Shown piece after piece: positions 23,016 to 34,477 of a DNA stretch of 64,000 bases; the first letter of the stretch is position 1, and the number at the start of each line of letters is the position of its first letter. The notes under the pieces were generated by a model. The model had not been told where the DNA came from. It saw only the letters and a program-made list of their open reading frames with translations, and did no database searches. Source of the stretch: Mikania micrantha (taxonomy: Eukaryota; Streptophyta; Magnoliopsida; Asterales; Asteraceae); NCBI GenBank assembly GCA_009363875.1, contig CM018690.1:12865971-12929970 (forward strand). Direction: 5' to 3'. Both the position numbers and the translations under genes were made by a program.

Positions 23016-24068
23016 CTATTTTGGACATAACAGGCAGTGTTGACTGCTTCTGCCCAAAAAAGTTATTGGAAGTTTGGCATCAGACAACACGGTTCTTGCA
23101 GCCTCAATTAGTGTCCTATTCCTTCTCTCAGCAACAACATTTTGTTGTGGAGTCCTAGGAGCACTAAATTGTCTTGTGATACCTTTAGATTCACAAAAAG
23201 AATTTAAAACATGATTCTTGAATTCTGTTCCTTGATCTGATCTGATTATTTTGACATGGTGCTCACTTTCATTCTCCACCCTTAGTATGAATGACTTTAG
23301 GGTCTCAGCAGTTTCATCCTTGGTATTTAAGAAAAATACCCAGGTATACGGAGAGAAATCATCAGTGATCACCAAGCAATATGACTTTTTACCAAGACTT
23401 TTAACACTTGTGGGGCCAAACAAGTCCATGTGAAGTAAATGCAGGACTGTTGTGATTGAATTTATCTCTTTGGCATGATGAGATGTTTTGTGCTGCTTAC
23501 CTTTCAAGCATGCAACACATTTATCAACACAAATAAATTCCTTTGTTGGAAAACCAGTTACTAAGTTATTTTTGACAAGTTTATTCATATTTTTAAGGTT
23601 TACATGACAAAGTCTCCTATGCCAAAGAGCTGATTCATCAAGTGAAGCTTTTGAGACAAAGCAACTTATATTACTATGTGGTGCAGCTGTGCTCATGTCT
23701 AGCATGTACATGTTGTTTCTTCTTGGAGCCCTGAGCAGGATCTGATCATTTGGGACTACAAACCCTGGCTTCAGAACAATGCATTCATGCTCAGTAAACT
23801 TGTTGTGCTTTTGATCACACACCTGTGATACACTCAGTAAATTGTTATTTAGTTCTTTTACAAAGTGCACATTCTCAAAGCTTACCTTGCCATTTGCGAT
23901 TGTGCCTCTACCTGTGATGTAACCTCCTACTGGATCACTTCCAAATGCAATAGACCATCCAAAGAATGGTTCATATTTGTGCAGGTGAGTCTTGTTGCCT
24001 GTCATGTGCTTGGAACAGCCACTGTCAACTATCCACAAGTTGCTCTTTGATTCCTGCTGTCCCTGCAC
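23016..24068 (-). pseudogene. Copia-3 pol: protease and integrase core
   Basis: Residues ~12-24 hold the aspartic protease site (LWIVDSGCSKHMTG), intact here. The integrase zinc-binding region (HRRLCH...CVACLKGK) follows at ~150-200. The DDE core has HMDLFGP, RSDQGTEFKN and VVAERRNRTLIEA, so all three acidic residues are present. The frame shifts after LPITF; the final residues are not authentic. Protease matures the polyprotein and integrase inserts the cDNA. Confidence 0.94.
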
Positions 24069-24083
24069 ATGACCAGAAGTGAG

Positions 24084-25265
24084 TTAGTTCCTGATGGGAA
24101 CCCAAGCCCATGTGGTCTTGGGTTTTCCATTTGCATCATTGTAAGTAATTTTATTGGACATCATCTTAGGTGAAAGTGATGATTTTGTTGGTGGAACAGG
24201 TGGTTGAACCGATGATTCAGCTATTTCCTTCTTCTTCCATATCTATTTGACTTTTGAGGTTGTCAGAAGAGTTTGCTTCTTTTGACAGTCATCGGAAGCG
24301 CCCTTTGTCTTCACTTCCGATGACATGGTTTTTGCTGATAAGTGGGACTTTTCTTCCGAATATCTTCTTCCGAAGGGAAGAGATCTCTTTGGTTTGTAGG
24401 AAGCCTTCTTTGCATGTGCTTCTGAGGTTCCTTTTCCATCAGAAGCCCTCTTTTCCTTTGCTTATGAAACTTTCTTTCCAGAAGACTTATTTGCATATGC
24501 TTCCGATGCCTTCTTTTCGGAAGCTCTCTGGTTTTGTTTCTTCCGACTATCAGAAGTGCTTGCTTCCGATGCTTTCTTTGCTGAGTTTCTCCCTAGTTCT
24601 TCCGAAGAAACATATGACTTGCTCCAGCTCTTCTTTCTTCCTGTTTCTTTTGTTTCAGAGATCATTCTGCTTCTTGGATTTTAGAAGCAATCAGCAGCAA
24701 AATGATTTTTCTCACCACATATCAGACACATAGTCTAATTTTTGAGAGATTGTTGATGTTGGTCTTTGTTGAAGAAAATTGAGCTTTGGTTCACAGAAGA
24801 TGATTGTTTGAAGGTTCCACCAGACTTGTTGGTTGGGTGATTTACCTGTACCCCTCAAAAACTTGTTGTTCTCTCCTTTGATCTACCCCTTTTGGACTTG
24901 TCAGATGGACAAGTAACAGAGTCATCTGAGGAGGTACTCCCCGTTTGTATCTTCTTAGCTTTGATAAAAACTGATGCATGTTTCTTAGTTTTCTTATTTC
25001 TTTTCTTAGTTTTCAAAGCTGGTTTTTCTTTTTCTTGGTTAATGGGAGTATCATCCTCATCTGAGCTTGCTGAGCTACTTGGGTTCAGATAAGAGAGATT
25101 ATCATTTTGAGCCACCTTGTGTATGTCTAATTCCTCATCGTACACAAGATTGGTCACTGGTTTACACCTGATTTCCACCATAGGAGTATAGGCAGATGGA
25201 TGCTCCACCTTGATATAACCCAACCCTGTCCCCATCTTCATCACCGATTCAGCTGTGTTACACAT
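24084..25265 (-). pseudogene. Copia-3 gag C-terminal region with second zinc knuckle
   Basis: Reading continues from gag toward protease through several stops. A CX2CX4HX4C knuckle (CLICGEKNHFAADC) lies at ~24690-24731. It is followed by a Lys/Ser/Glu-rich repetitive stretch (24254-24665) in which ASE/SEE codons recreate the TTCCGA word also found in the LTR. The first part (24855-25265) is Lys-rich (TKKRNKKTKKH) with a Ser/Asp cluster. The long charged gag tail with two knuckles fits SIRE-type elements. Confidence 0.8.
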
Positions 25266-25274
25266 TTTGAAAAG

Positions 25275-26863
25275 TTATTCATACTTTTTACCTTGGCTTA
25301 AAAATTTGTCTCTGTAAGACTCAGCCAATACAAGTTCTGCTTTGGCAGTTGTTAGTCTTTCTAAAAGATTGTGAATCTGACACTGTTTGTTTGTGTCTTC
25401 ATGTTTTAAGCTAGAAATGGTGTTTTCCATTTCTTCAATCTTTTCTTTGTAATTTCTTTCAGATTCAAATAAATTTTCTTTGACAACTTGTAAAGACTCA
25501 AGTTCATTACAGAGTTGTGAATTTATTCTTTTAAAAACATTTAACTTCTCTAAACATTCAGGTGTGCACATATCGTCAGTTACCTTGAATGAAGAAGTTG
25601 AGTCATTTGCCATCAGAGCGCTGTTGGAAATGGAAGCATCCTCAGCTTGGAAGCTCCAATCTACAAAGTCTTGCTCTGCAATGTTTGCATTGTTTGTTGA
25701 GCTTGATGGTCTTTGATGTGGTTGTCCAGAAGTTGATGGCTGAGTGCTTGAGGACTTGCACTCTCTGGCAAAGTGCCCTAACTATTGGCAGTTGAAGCAC
25801 TTAAGCTTAGACTTGTCAAGCCCAAATCCAGTCTTCATGTTGTGCTTTTTGAACTGCCTGCCAGTTCTTTGATTGAACTTCTTTGCTCTATAGGAAATCA
25901 TGGCCATCTGATAATTTATGTCCATTTCCTCAAGATCATCTACAGGAATGCCATCTAAATCTTCCTGGCATAGGTGAAATTAGTTGGTTTCCTCAGCCAT
26001 GAAAGCTCCTTGCCCAGAGGTCAAAAGTGGAGTTGGGTTGGAAAAAGGGTTAGTGTGTGTGGTTGATGGAGTTGGTGTTTCAGGAAAGGTGATATTGGGT
26101 GTGGAGGTAGTGTGGTAGATAGGTTGATAACTCTGGTAAGAAGAATTGTTGATGGGTGCATAGAGTGCTGCTGAACCAGAAGTTATATGAGTGGTTTTGG
26201 GTTCCTGGGCATCTATTTCCATCTGATAAGCACTGAGTATACCAAAAAGTTCACTAAGTTTTAAAGTTCTTAGATTTTCTGTCCTTCGGATAGGAACAAA
26301 ATATATGTTCCAAGCTTGTGGAAGTGATCTAAGAAACTTTCTGATCACATCTTGGTTCTCCATTTTGACACCTGCAGCCACTAACTCCTCAACAAGCTGA
26401 ACATACCTGAGATATTGAGAAGTCATTTTCTCATTGTTTTGTTGACTGAAAACTTTTGTTTCAGCATATCCTTCTTGTTTTCTTTGACATCTTCAGATCC
26501 TTCATACATATGCTATAGAGAGTTCCACAGTTCTTGAGCAGATTTGCATTTCTTAAATGCATGTATGATCGAGTTAGGGATGGCCATTTGGATGAGCCAT
26601 AAAGCTTTTGAGTCCACCTCCATTCTCTTGTAGTCTTCATCAGAATAGAGAGCTGGATCTTTTGGCACAGGTGCTCCACCAGCGCCAGCAGCAGGAACAG
26701 TTGGGATGAAGGGCCCTTCAAGAACTGACTTTCAGAGTTTGAAGTCCTTATTCCTGATGAATCCCTCCATCATGACTTTCCAAGTGTCATAGTCTTCTGG
26801 AGTGAACATTGGTGGTTTGTTGAGAGTACCATTTTCTGTATCATGTTTGTTGAGTGCAGCCAT
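25275..26863 (-). pseudogene. Copia-3 gag
   Basis: The likely start is the ATG at 26861-26863 (MAALNKHDTENGTL). The capsid-like domain follows, with W-residue landmarks and QLVEELVAAGVKMENQDVIRKFLRSLPQAW. A zinc knuckle near 25760-25800 reads CFNCQ-stop-LGHFAREC, where TAG replaces a Gln codon. The C-terminal end (25275-25613) is predicted coiled coil (LNVFKRINSQLCNELESL, NYKEKIEEMENTISSLK). At least four stops interrupt it. Gag would form the particle and bind RNA. Confidence 0.88.
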
Positions 26864-26963
26864 TTTGACAAAAACACAGAATATGAGTTTTGAAGTAGTG
26901 ATATATTAGAGGAAATAGAACTAGTAAATTAAGGATGATTAATCACTTAAGTTCAAGAGCCAA

Positions 26964-26976
26964 GGCTCTGATACCA
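26964..26976 (-). other. Copia-3 primer-binding site
   Basis: Minus-strand TGGTATCAGAGCC, a perfect Met-tRNA type site two bases from the 5' LTR. Confidence 0.93.
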
Positions 26977-26978
26977 CT

Positions 26979-27863
26979 TGTGGGATCGGGTTGTTAATTC
27001 TAATATTTCACAAGTATTTCTCTCTTACAATCTAACAGATGCGGAATATCTGTTAGAAGTATCTCTCAAACACTCAATGGTAAACTAATAATCTTTGAAC
27101 AACCAGTAAGAAGACAAGAATAAATTCAAGCTCAAAGATATATTTCTCTCAAAGTATTGCAAGTGTTACAAGCAGACAAGCGCTCTATACTAGTTTACAA
27201 TGAGAGGTTATATAGCCAAGGCTACAACCGTATACTCGTAGGAATACTAGTTGGGTATACTAGACAATACATAAAGTAAAGCTTATTCTAGTATCTAAAG
27301 TGTCTTAACAGGCTAAGACACTTAATTACAATCATTATAAATATAGACATTGACTTTACAAAAGACTAGCTAAATACAATAGGCATTTAATGTTATTGAT
27401 CTTCAAGGCTTCAGATGATCTTTTGCATTTAATGCAGTTGAGGAGAAGTAAGGTGTTGTGTCTGACTCTCGGTATGTTATTTTTGTTCTTCTCAGACCAG
27501 CATGTCTGTTGTCAGCACCTTTTGTACTATAAAAGTAATCAGCTACAATCTTTGTCAGAGGATTATCCTCGGAAGTCATTGTCTTTGTCTTTGTCTTCGG
27601 AGCATGCAAAGAAGAATCTTCGGAAGCTTTTGTTCTTCAGAAGCTTTTATGTCTTCGGAAGCTCTGAAGCTTTAAAACTATTAAGTGTTGGCCTTCCGAA
27701 GTGGTTTGCCTTGTACAGCCTTCAGTACGAGTGAGTTACTCTTCGGAAGCAATGTTGCTTCCGAAGAAGAACTCCTTCCTTCCGAAGGCTGTTTGTCTTT
27801 GTAGTCTCTGATACTTAGACAAAATTGAAGTTTTGTGAGCATCAGCCTTTATTAGTCTTTACA
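26979..27863 (-). repeat. Copia-3 5' LTR
   Basis: From TGTGGGATCGGG to GTCTTTACA, pairing with 16108-16986. A candidate TATA (TATATAA) lies at 27208-27214, and the same CTTCGGAAG-rich block at ~27565-27790. As the 5' LTR this copy would drive transcription. Confidence 0.95.
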
Positions 27864-27868
27864 ATTAT
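27864..27868. repeat. Copia-3 target site duplication, right (ATTAT)
   Basis: Identical to 16103-16107, which confirms the outer ends of the element. Confidence 0.93.
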
Positions 27869-29829
27869 CTTAAGATTTGCTCATAAAGTCGGTAGCTATT
27901 TTATAGGTTTTGTATTTACCCATTTCCTTATGAATGAGTCTTCTAATGCATGAATTCTTTGTATATATATTTATATATATAAAATTTGATGGCTCAATAT
28001 TCCTTAAAGTGTAGAAGTCTTACATTACTTACCATGCACGTGGGTATGCATGGTTGTGAATATACATGCTTCTTTGTGAAAGTTTATGAATTTTTGTTAT
28101 GAATGTAAAGCTTTCTTTGATGTTTTAAGAAAAGAAACTTGTTTTCGATTTCATGTAGGTGAAGCTAACGTACAGTATCATTTCCATGTTAAGTGCTTGA
28201 CTACTTTGTGTTTTACATTAGTGTAGATACCCATTTTAAATCTTACTGGAGATTTACGGTTGTAGGGACTTATGGAGAGCAAGTTAAGCTGGAGGAGATG
28301 AGGATGACTAGGAGTATGCTGGTTGTTCCTGGACCGATTACCAAGCCTAGAACGGTTGAGATGCTGGTAGGTTACGTGATGGTTGTCGACGGTTTCTTCC
28401 CTTCCGGCTGCTGCTGGCTTTCTGCTTCTGTTGAAGCTGCTACGTGGAAACTAAGAGGGCTGGGAGGTGGTTGTGTTTGCAGAGAATAAAAGGAGGGGAA
28501 AAGGGTTGGAGCTGTTTTGTTTTCTGTCGAGAGAATCAAAGGAAAGGCGGTGTTGTTGGGATGAGTTGTTTGAAGGGAAGGGCTGGTATTTATAATAGTC
28601 TTGGGAGGGTAAGTATTGGACACCACCTTTTACTTTAAGGACTACTTAGCAAAGAAAATTATAGGTTATGATGAACCCTTATTCTAGGCTTATGTATCTT
28701 AGGATGGGTCACCATGGTTAGCTCACCTAATATTATGGGAAAGCCAAAGATACTCATAAGGGTTCTCCTTTTTGCATCTGTCAAATATTTTAGTAGATCT
28801 TGTGATGTTAGAGGACTTAGGTGTCTAAATGGTGAAGTTGGGGTGTGTTGTAATTGCCGAGAGGGATGGAGGAAAAAGAAGGAAATGTTTCCAGATTCTA
28901 GAAACATGGCACCTCACCTAGGATGGGATATTTCCTTAGGTATATGTAGATGTGATCTTCTTTTAGTCCTCTTTGAACCAATCTAGCTGGGAGTTGATCA
29001 AGAGTTCTTGGGTAGTTCATATCTTCTTAACTTAATATTTTTGGATTGCTTGAGTATGATTTATGGGGAGGGAGTTGGATTGACCATATGATGATTATTC
29101 AAGATAGGTTGGTTTTGTGAATTAGTTTGATTTAAAACCACTACTTTGTGATCCACCGTAAATAAAAATATGGAATTATATCCTTTTGAAAGCAAAATGA
29201 TTAACATAATGGACATAGCTAATGATATCCCTAGTATGTTAGGGTCATGTCTTTGAGGTTAGGCTTTTAAGAATAGTACCATTATCCTTAGGGGAAACTA
29301 AAGATGCTTCTAAGATTCTTTCCTTTTTGCAGCCACAAAATTCAACAAAATCTCAAGGTAGGGTAAGTCTTTAGGTGGGATTTGAGAAGGTGGCTGCAGA
29401 TGGGGTTGAATACCTTCTGCTGAAGACAATAGGTGAAAATAGAAGGGTTATGGTCCATCAAATTTAAGAATAGGTGGCTGTACTTTTGGTTTAAACTCAA
29501 CTATTTGGTAAAAAAAAAATAACCGGGAAGCTTCTTGCTAGTTTGATATGTCATCAAGTTCCATTTGTTTGAGGCATTAGTTAATTTAAAGATTATGTTT
29601 TAGCTTGTATAGAGATAGTTTTGTTATATTTGTGTGTGCTTGCATGCTTATGCATGCATTTTTTTCATGTCCAAGACGTGTATATATATGCATACATGTT
29701 TGCTTAGATTAGTTGTATTACGTTTACTTAAACAGTTAAAAAAATACTCAGGTTTTGTTTTAATCACCCTGTTCTGAAATTTAAATTAACCTTAAGGAGA
29801 TATTACCTGTTTTATTTGTAGTTGTTACA
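27869..29829 (-). repeat. Gypsy-1 3' LTR, right part
   Basis: Continuation of the LTR interrupted at 16107, ending GTTGTTACA. From 28678 on it matches 37155-38264 of the 5' LTR. The stretch 27869-28677 is absent there. Without Copia-3 and the duplicated ATTAT the LTR is ~3.44 kb. Confidence 0.9.
28587..28594 (-). promoter_or_regulatory. Candidate TATA box of Gypsy-1 LTR
   Basis: TATAAATA on the minus strand in a GC-flanked context (GACTATTATAAATACCAGCC), followed downstream by a C/A/T-rich leader-like stretch without G runs, typical of plant transcription starts. It lies in the LTR part missing from the 5' LTR. Confidence 0.65.
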
Positions 29830-30344
29830 GTCTCCTCCGGTTAATTGAATTTCGTCCCGAAATTCATTTGTTGTTGGAAGGTAGACTCTTGTTGAATATG
29901 TGAGGATACTTTTTTTTAACTTCTTGATCTCACGATCCATGATTTCAATAGGTTCCTCGATAAAATGGAGTTTATCGTCTAACCGGACTTCCTTGAGGGG
30001 TAAGTGTAAAGATTCATCCGACGAACACTTCTTTAGATTAGAAACATGAAAAGTATCGTGAACTCTATCGAGTTCTTGAGGTAATTTCAGCTTGTAAGCA
30101 ACCGGACCTATTCTTTCAAGAATTTCGAAAGGTCCAACGTATCGTGGTGCAAGCTTTCCCTTTTTGCCAAACCGTACCACCCCTTTCCAAGGTGATCTTT
30201 CAAGAGGACTTTGTCACCAATAGCAAATTCCAAAGGCCTTCGCCTTCTATCAGTGTAACTTTTCTGATGATCTCTAGCGGTTTTGATTCGTTCTCGAATT
30301 TTAAAGATCTTGTCAGTGGTCTCTTGAATTAGTTCTGGACCCAT
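29812..30344 (-). pseudogene. Gypsy-1 pol: integrase C-terminal domain, chromodomain deleted
   Basis: Two overlapping frames (30344-30108 and 30180-29812) cover the SH3-like integrase C-terminal region (DRRRRPLEFAIGDKVLLK; LAPRYVGPFEILERIGPVAYKL) and the FHVSNLKKC...PIEIMDREIKKLKK segment. Beyond KKLKK the frame turns into sequence from the element end, whereas the other frame resumes at KKYPHIF. The ~27 residues between (the chromodomain strand and helix segment) are missing. The Gypsy-2 relative keeps them. Chromodomains guide integration to marked chromatin, so this copy would lack targeting. Confidence 0.85.
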
Positions 30345-31015
30345 GAGTTTGATTCTCTGAGTTCAGTCCAACAAAATGGCGATCGACACTTTCGTCCGTA
30401 TAACGCCTCAAACGATGCACATTGTATGCTAGAGTGATAGCTATTATTGTAAGAAAATTCCACCAACAACAAATGAGAATCCCAGCTACCACCAAAATCT
30501 AACACACATGCTGTCAACATATCTTCTAAGGTCTGAATGGTCCTTTCACTTTGACCTTCTGTCTATGGATGATATGCTGTACTAAGGTCTAAACGAGTCC
30601 CCAAGGCTTTCTCTAGTGTTTGCCAAAACCTTGAAGTGAAGTGACTATCACGATCAGAGATGATAGACCAAGGAACTCCATGCCTAAAAACGACTTCCTT
30701 GATATAAACACTAGCAAGCTTCTCCATCTTGTAATCTTCCCATATTGGTAAGAAGTGAGCCGATTTAGTCAATCGATCAACAATGACCCATATGGTGTCA
30801 TAACCTCCGACAGTTCGGGGAAGTTTAGTGGTAAAATCCATGGAGATTTGCTCCCATTTCCACTGAGGGATTTCAGCCTGTTGTAATAACCTTGAAGGTT
30901 TTTTATGCTTAGTCTTAACCTTAGAACATGTCAAGCACTTCCCTACATATGTGGCAATGTCCTTCTTCATCCCAGGCCACCGGATGAAAATAGTATCTAG
31001 ATTTATGAGCCTCAT
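30329..31015 (-). pseudogene. Gypsy-1 pol: integrase catalytic core
   Basis: Carries CLTCSKVKTKHKKP (end of the zinc domain) and the DDE core: SMDFTTKLP, SDRDSHFTSRFWQ and, after a TAG stop at 30563-30565, EGQSERTIQTLEDM. The three acidic residues are present. The stop replaces Gln in the AYHPQT motif (CAG to TAG). The segment ends FEALYGRKCRSPFCW before a frameshift. Part of the histidine-containing zinc domain is deleted near 30975-31000. Confidence 0.9.
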
Positions 31016-31550
31016 TCAAAATAATCGATCTCAAGTCATCCAAAGTAGGCACCCAGATTCGGTTCATGAAGTAGCATACTTCTTTTACCTTAACTTCAAA
31101 TTGTTTGTCCATTCCACGTAATGCTTCCTCTTCATAATGATCTTTCTGCAATGCTCGTTTTTGTACATCGCAAATTTGGGGAATAAGACTCGATTGAATA
31201 GTCATACTGATAACTCGTACTCGAGTTGGCTTAACTCTTTCTTTATGGCTAAATGCATCAGCAACGACATTAGCCTTTCCTGGGTGATAGCGAATTTCGC
31301 GTTCGTAATCATTCAATAGTTCCACCCACCTTCTTTGTCGCATATTCAGTTCCTTCTGGTTTAGGATGTGCTGAAGGCTTTTATGGTTGGTGTAAACCAC
31401 ACACTTAATACCATAAAGATAGTGCCTCCAGATTTTTAAAGCAAACACTACCGCTCCGAGCTCCAAGTCGTGCGTAGTGTAGTTCTTTTCGTGGATCTTG
31501 AGTTGACGAGACGCATATGCGATGACCTTGTCTTCTGCATCAATACGCAA
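30921..31550 (-). pseudogene. Gypsy-1 pol: RNase H and integrase N-terminus
   Basis: Contains KVIAYASRQLKIHEKNYTTHD, LELGAVVFALKIWRHYLYG, TNHKSLQHI and YHPGKANVVADAFSHK, the Ty3-type RNase H. It is followed by the integrase entry (LNEAHKSRYYFHP). The usual TDHKSL reads TNHKSL here, another lost acidic residue. It overlaps the RT frame by a frameshift at about 31450-31550. Function: removing RNA from the hybrid. Confidence 0.9.
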
Positions 31551-32116
31551 CCCAATCCTTGGTGTGATGCACCACAGAAGACCACAAAGTTATCGTTGCC
31601 TTCCGGAAGAGATAGGATGGGTGCTTTACACAACCCGTTTTTCAGTAATTGAAATGCTTCTTCTTGTTTGTTGCCCAAGTCAAACTTTTTTTCTTTCTGA
31701 GTTAGCATCGTCAGTGGTTGTGCAATTCTTGAGAAATTCTTAATGAAACGTCGGTAATACCCTGCCAATCCTAGGAACTGACGGATTTCGGAGGGTGTCC
31801 TTGGCGTTTCCCATTTTTGAATTGCCTCAATCTTACTTGGGTCAACGTGAATGCCTCGTTCATTGATTACGTGACCTAAGAAGTGAACTTCCCTTAGCCA
31901 TAACTCACACTTTGAAAATTTTGCATTTAACTTCTCTTTTGCGAGCAACTCCAAGAATAGCTTCAAATGTTGCTCATGGTCTTGTTTGGTTTGTGAGTAG
32001 ATAAGGATGTCATCTATGAATACAATCACAAACTTATATAAATAAGGTCTACACACCCTATTCATTAAGTCCATGAGTACTGCGGGGGCATTAGTCAACC
32101 CAAACGGCATTACCAA
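31448..32116 (-). pseudogene. Gypsy-1 pol: RT C-terminal half
   Basis: Begins VMPFGLTNAPAVLMDLMNRV and has the catalytic FIDDILIYS box, KCELWLREVHFLGHVI, and LGLAGYYRRFIKNFS. It passes into the RNase H start, where the first catalytic Asp of the CDAS motif is Gly (FCGASHQGLG, codon 31571-31573). It is separated from the first RT half by a TGA at 32135-32137. Confidence 0.92.
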
Positions 32117-32134
32117 AAACTCGTAATGTCCGTA

Positions 32135-32809
32135 TCAAGTTCGAAAAGCAGTCTTCGGTATATCATCTTCTTGCACCCGAAGTTGATGGTATCCTGATCG
32201 TAGATCAATCTTTGAAAAATAGGTGGATCCTTGCAATTGATCAAACAAATCATCAATTCTCGGTAATGGATACCGATTCTTGACGGTCAGTTTATTCAAT
32301 TCCTGGTAGTCAATACACATATGAAATGACCCATCTTTCTTTTTGATGAACCGGGCTGGTGCTCCCCACGGAGAATATATTGGTCTTATAAATCCCTTGC
32401 CAAGTAGTTCCTGTAACTGACTTGACAACTCCTGCATCTCTGATGGAGCTAGACGATAGGGAGATTTAGCTACCAGAACAGCTCCAGGTACTAAATCGAT
32501 TCTGAATTCAACTTGTCTTTCAGGTGGGAGTCCGGGTAGATCCTCTGGGAATACTTTCGGGTGATCATGTACTACTGGGATGTCTTGCAGCTTCTTTTCT
32601 TTGCCCTTTTTTTCCACTACATTAGCCAAGAAGGCGCAATAGTTCTTTCTTAAATACTTTTGGGCTTTTATGCAAGATATGATTTGTATCTTCTTCCCAG
32701 GGCTCTCACCTTGAATAGTTAACGTCTGTCCATTGGGTAATGGTATTCGAACAAAGTTTCTCATGACAAAAAATTTCTGCTTAATTAGCAGACAACTAGT
32801 CCATACCAA
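32135..32809 (-). pseudogene. Gypsy-1 pol: RT N-terminal half and PR-RT linker
   Basis: Contains DHPKVFPEDLPGLPPERQVEF, the conserved linker, then YRLAPSEMQELSSQL, the RT opening LLGKGFIRPIYSPWGAP, CIDYQELNKLTVKNRYPLPRIDDLFDQLQG and KIDLRSGYHQLRV. The TGA at its end replaces an Arg codon in FRTRYGHYEF (CGA to TGA). The catalytic Asp of the first RT motif (IDLRSGYHQ) is present. Confidence 0.92.
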
Positions 32810-33155
32810 CTATAACATCAAAGCTTCCTAGCTCTATAGGAATCAAATCCAATTTGAGTATGTGTTCTCCTACTGTTAAGGTGCATCCTTGAATTATGTT
32901 TACTTCTTTTATTTGTTTACCATTTGCATGTTCTATGCTTTAAGGATGGTCTAATCTTTTAGTTTTCTAACCTAGCATAGATTCAAATTCTTTTGACACA
33001 AAACTCTTATCAGCACCCGTTTCAAATAGCACATATACATAATGATTGTTAAGAAGATACGCACCCGTAACTACATTCGGCTCCACCCTTGCTTCATCAA
33101 CTCCCATCAAAAATGCTCTACCTCGAGCAGGGTTTACATTGTTTCCTTGAGTCAA
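32810..33155 (-). pseudogene. Gypsy-1 pol: aspartic protease
   Basis: GRAFLMGVDEARVEPNVVTGAYLLNN leads to the active site, which reads LFETGADKSFVS. The catalytic Asp is Glu (33021-33023). A TAG follows shortly after (SMLG-stop). The remaining flap region (LDLIPIELGSFDVIVGMD) continues with stops to ~32810. A D-to-E change at this position would be expected to abolish or strongly reduce activity. Confidence 0.88.
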
Positions 33156-33197
33156 TTTTGGACAGCGGGACTTGATGTGATCTATGCCCCCACACCC

Positions 33198-34288
33198 TTA
33201 CGCCCTGGGTGCATGATTGGTTGTTGCAGTTCTAGTATGTTTGTGTAGGTTACAGTATTCTACTGTATGACCCAGTTTCTTGCAGTAGGTGCATTCCCTG
33301 TAAGGTGAAGTAGTAGCATGATGAAATTTACATTTGTCATATTGGGGCAAACGCCCCCCATAAACCTTCTTCTCAGTTGTGAGAGCAGCATAGTTGCAAA
33401 CTTGCTTGGAATCCTTTGAAGTTCCCGCCTCAGTCTTCTTTGACTCAAACCGCTTCCTCTTCTGCTTTCTTACTAGGACCCCTGTCCTCACCATCTCGTC
33501 AGTCAGACTTCCCGCCAACAATATTGCTTTCTCCAGGGTACGTAGTTCTGCAGCTGTTACCATACCACGAATGTGAGGGCTGAGTCCCCAGATATACCTA
33601 TGCACCTTCTTTTCTTCAGTTGAAACCGTATGAGGTAACAGACAACACAGTTCATGAAATCTGTTATTGTAGTTTTGGTGACCTGCTCCATCCATGCGAA
33701 GATTCCAGAATTCTTCTTCCATTTTCTGCATTTTGTTCTTCGGAAAATACACCCTGATGAGTAATGCCTTTAGTTCCGCCCAACTCATGGTCTCAATGGT
33801 TTCTCTTCCTCTGGCTTGCACATGGGTATTCCACCATGTTAATGCTTTGTTAAGTAATTAACAAGTAGCATATTTGACTTTTTGAGTGTTCAGACACTCA
33901 CTTATGCTCAGAACCACTTCCATCTTTTCAATCCATCTCAACACCCCAGTTGCTCCTTCTGTTCCATAAAAATCCTTTGGTTTACAAGAGGCGAATGTCT
34001 TATATGAGCAACACTTTCGATTGGTTTCGGCAGCTGTTCCATCGTCAATGATAACGGGGCCATGATGACTACCGCTTCCATAGGTCCCGTCTTGTTTGTT
34101 TGGAATGCTGCTTTCAGCTGCTCAGAAACAATTCGCACAACATCATCGGTGCTTAGTGGGGGATTAGAATGAGTTGTCCCTGTGTTCTCCTCAGTTCCTC
34201 CCAGTGTTTCACCCAGAGTTTCTGCATCCTTATAGTTTACTTTAGAGGGATCGGTCTTTGGTTGTCTCCCTCATTTCTTCAACGACAT
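33198..34288 (-). pseudogene. Gypsy-1 gag
   Basis: The likely start ATG at 34286-34288 gives MSLKK then TGA, where CGA is expected. The gag capsid block (LTWWNTHVQARGRETIETMSW, MEEEFWNLRMDG, NNRFHELCCLLPH, YIWGLSPHIRGMV) runs 33821-33500. A CCHC knuckle (CTYCKKLGHTVEYC) is near 33265-33310. Two more stops fall at ~33936 and ~33857. Gag assembles the particle. Confidence 0.88.
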
Positions 34289-34477
34289 TTTCTATAAGTT
34301 GTAAATACATTAATTAAGAGTTATCTAATTCAAGCACAAGTAAAAAAAATACCATCACCATATCATAAAATATAAAGATGTCTCATACCACATAGTTAAA
34401 GTAATACATATCCGAGTTTAAAATTTCCCGGGAGCTCTCACTAATAAACAACACCGGGACGAATAGCCCCTATTCTA

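Larger units (their letters stand above)
16108..27863 (-). mobile_element. Copia-3: complete SIRE-like Copia element with a third ORF
   Basis: An 11.76-kb element with paired LTRs (879 and 885 bp), identical 5-bp target duplications, a Met-tRNA primer site, a purine tract, and minus-strand gag, PR, IN, RT and RH. A long extra ORF region lies between RNase H and the 3' LTR, which is the SIRE/Maximus arrangement. RT and RNase H motifs (QIYVDDIIFGS, STSTAEAEY) are typical of that lineage. All frames carry disabling stops or frameshifts. It interrupts the 3' LTR of Gypsy-1 and is therefore younger than Gypsy-1. Confidence 0.95.

Noticed and set aside
28193..28489. 98-codon plus-strand ORF and the overlapping minus ORF in the Gypsy-1 LTR
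   Set aside because: Located in the U3/leader zone around the TATA candidate; no motif and opposite to the element.
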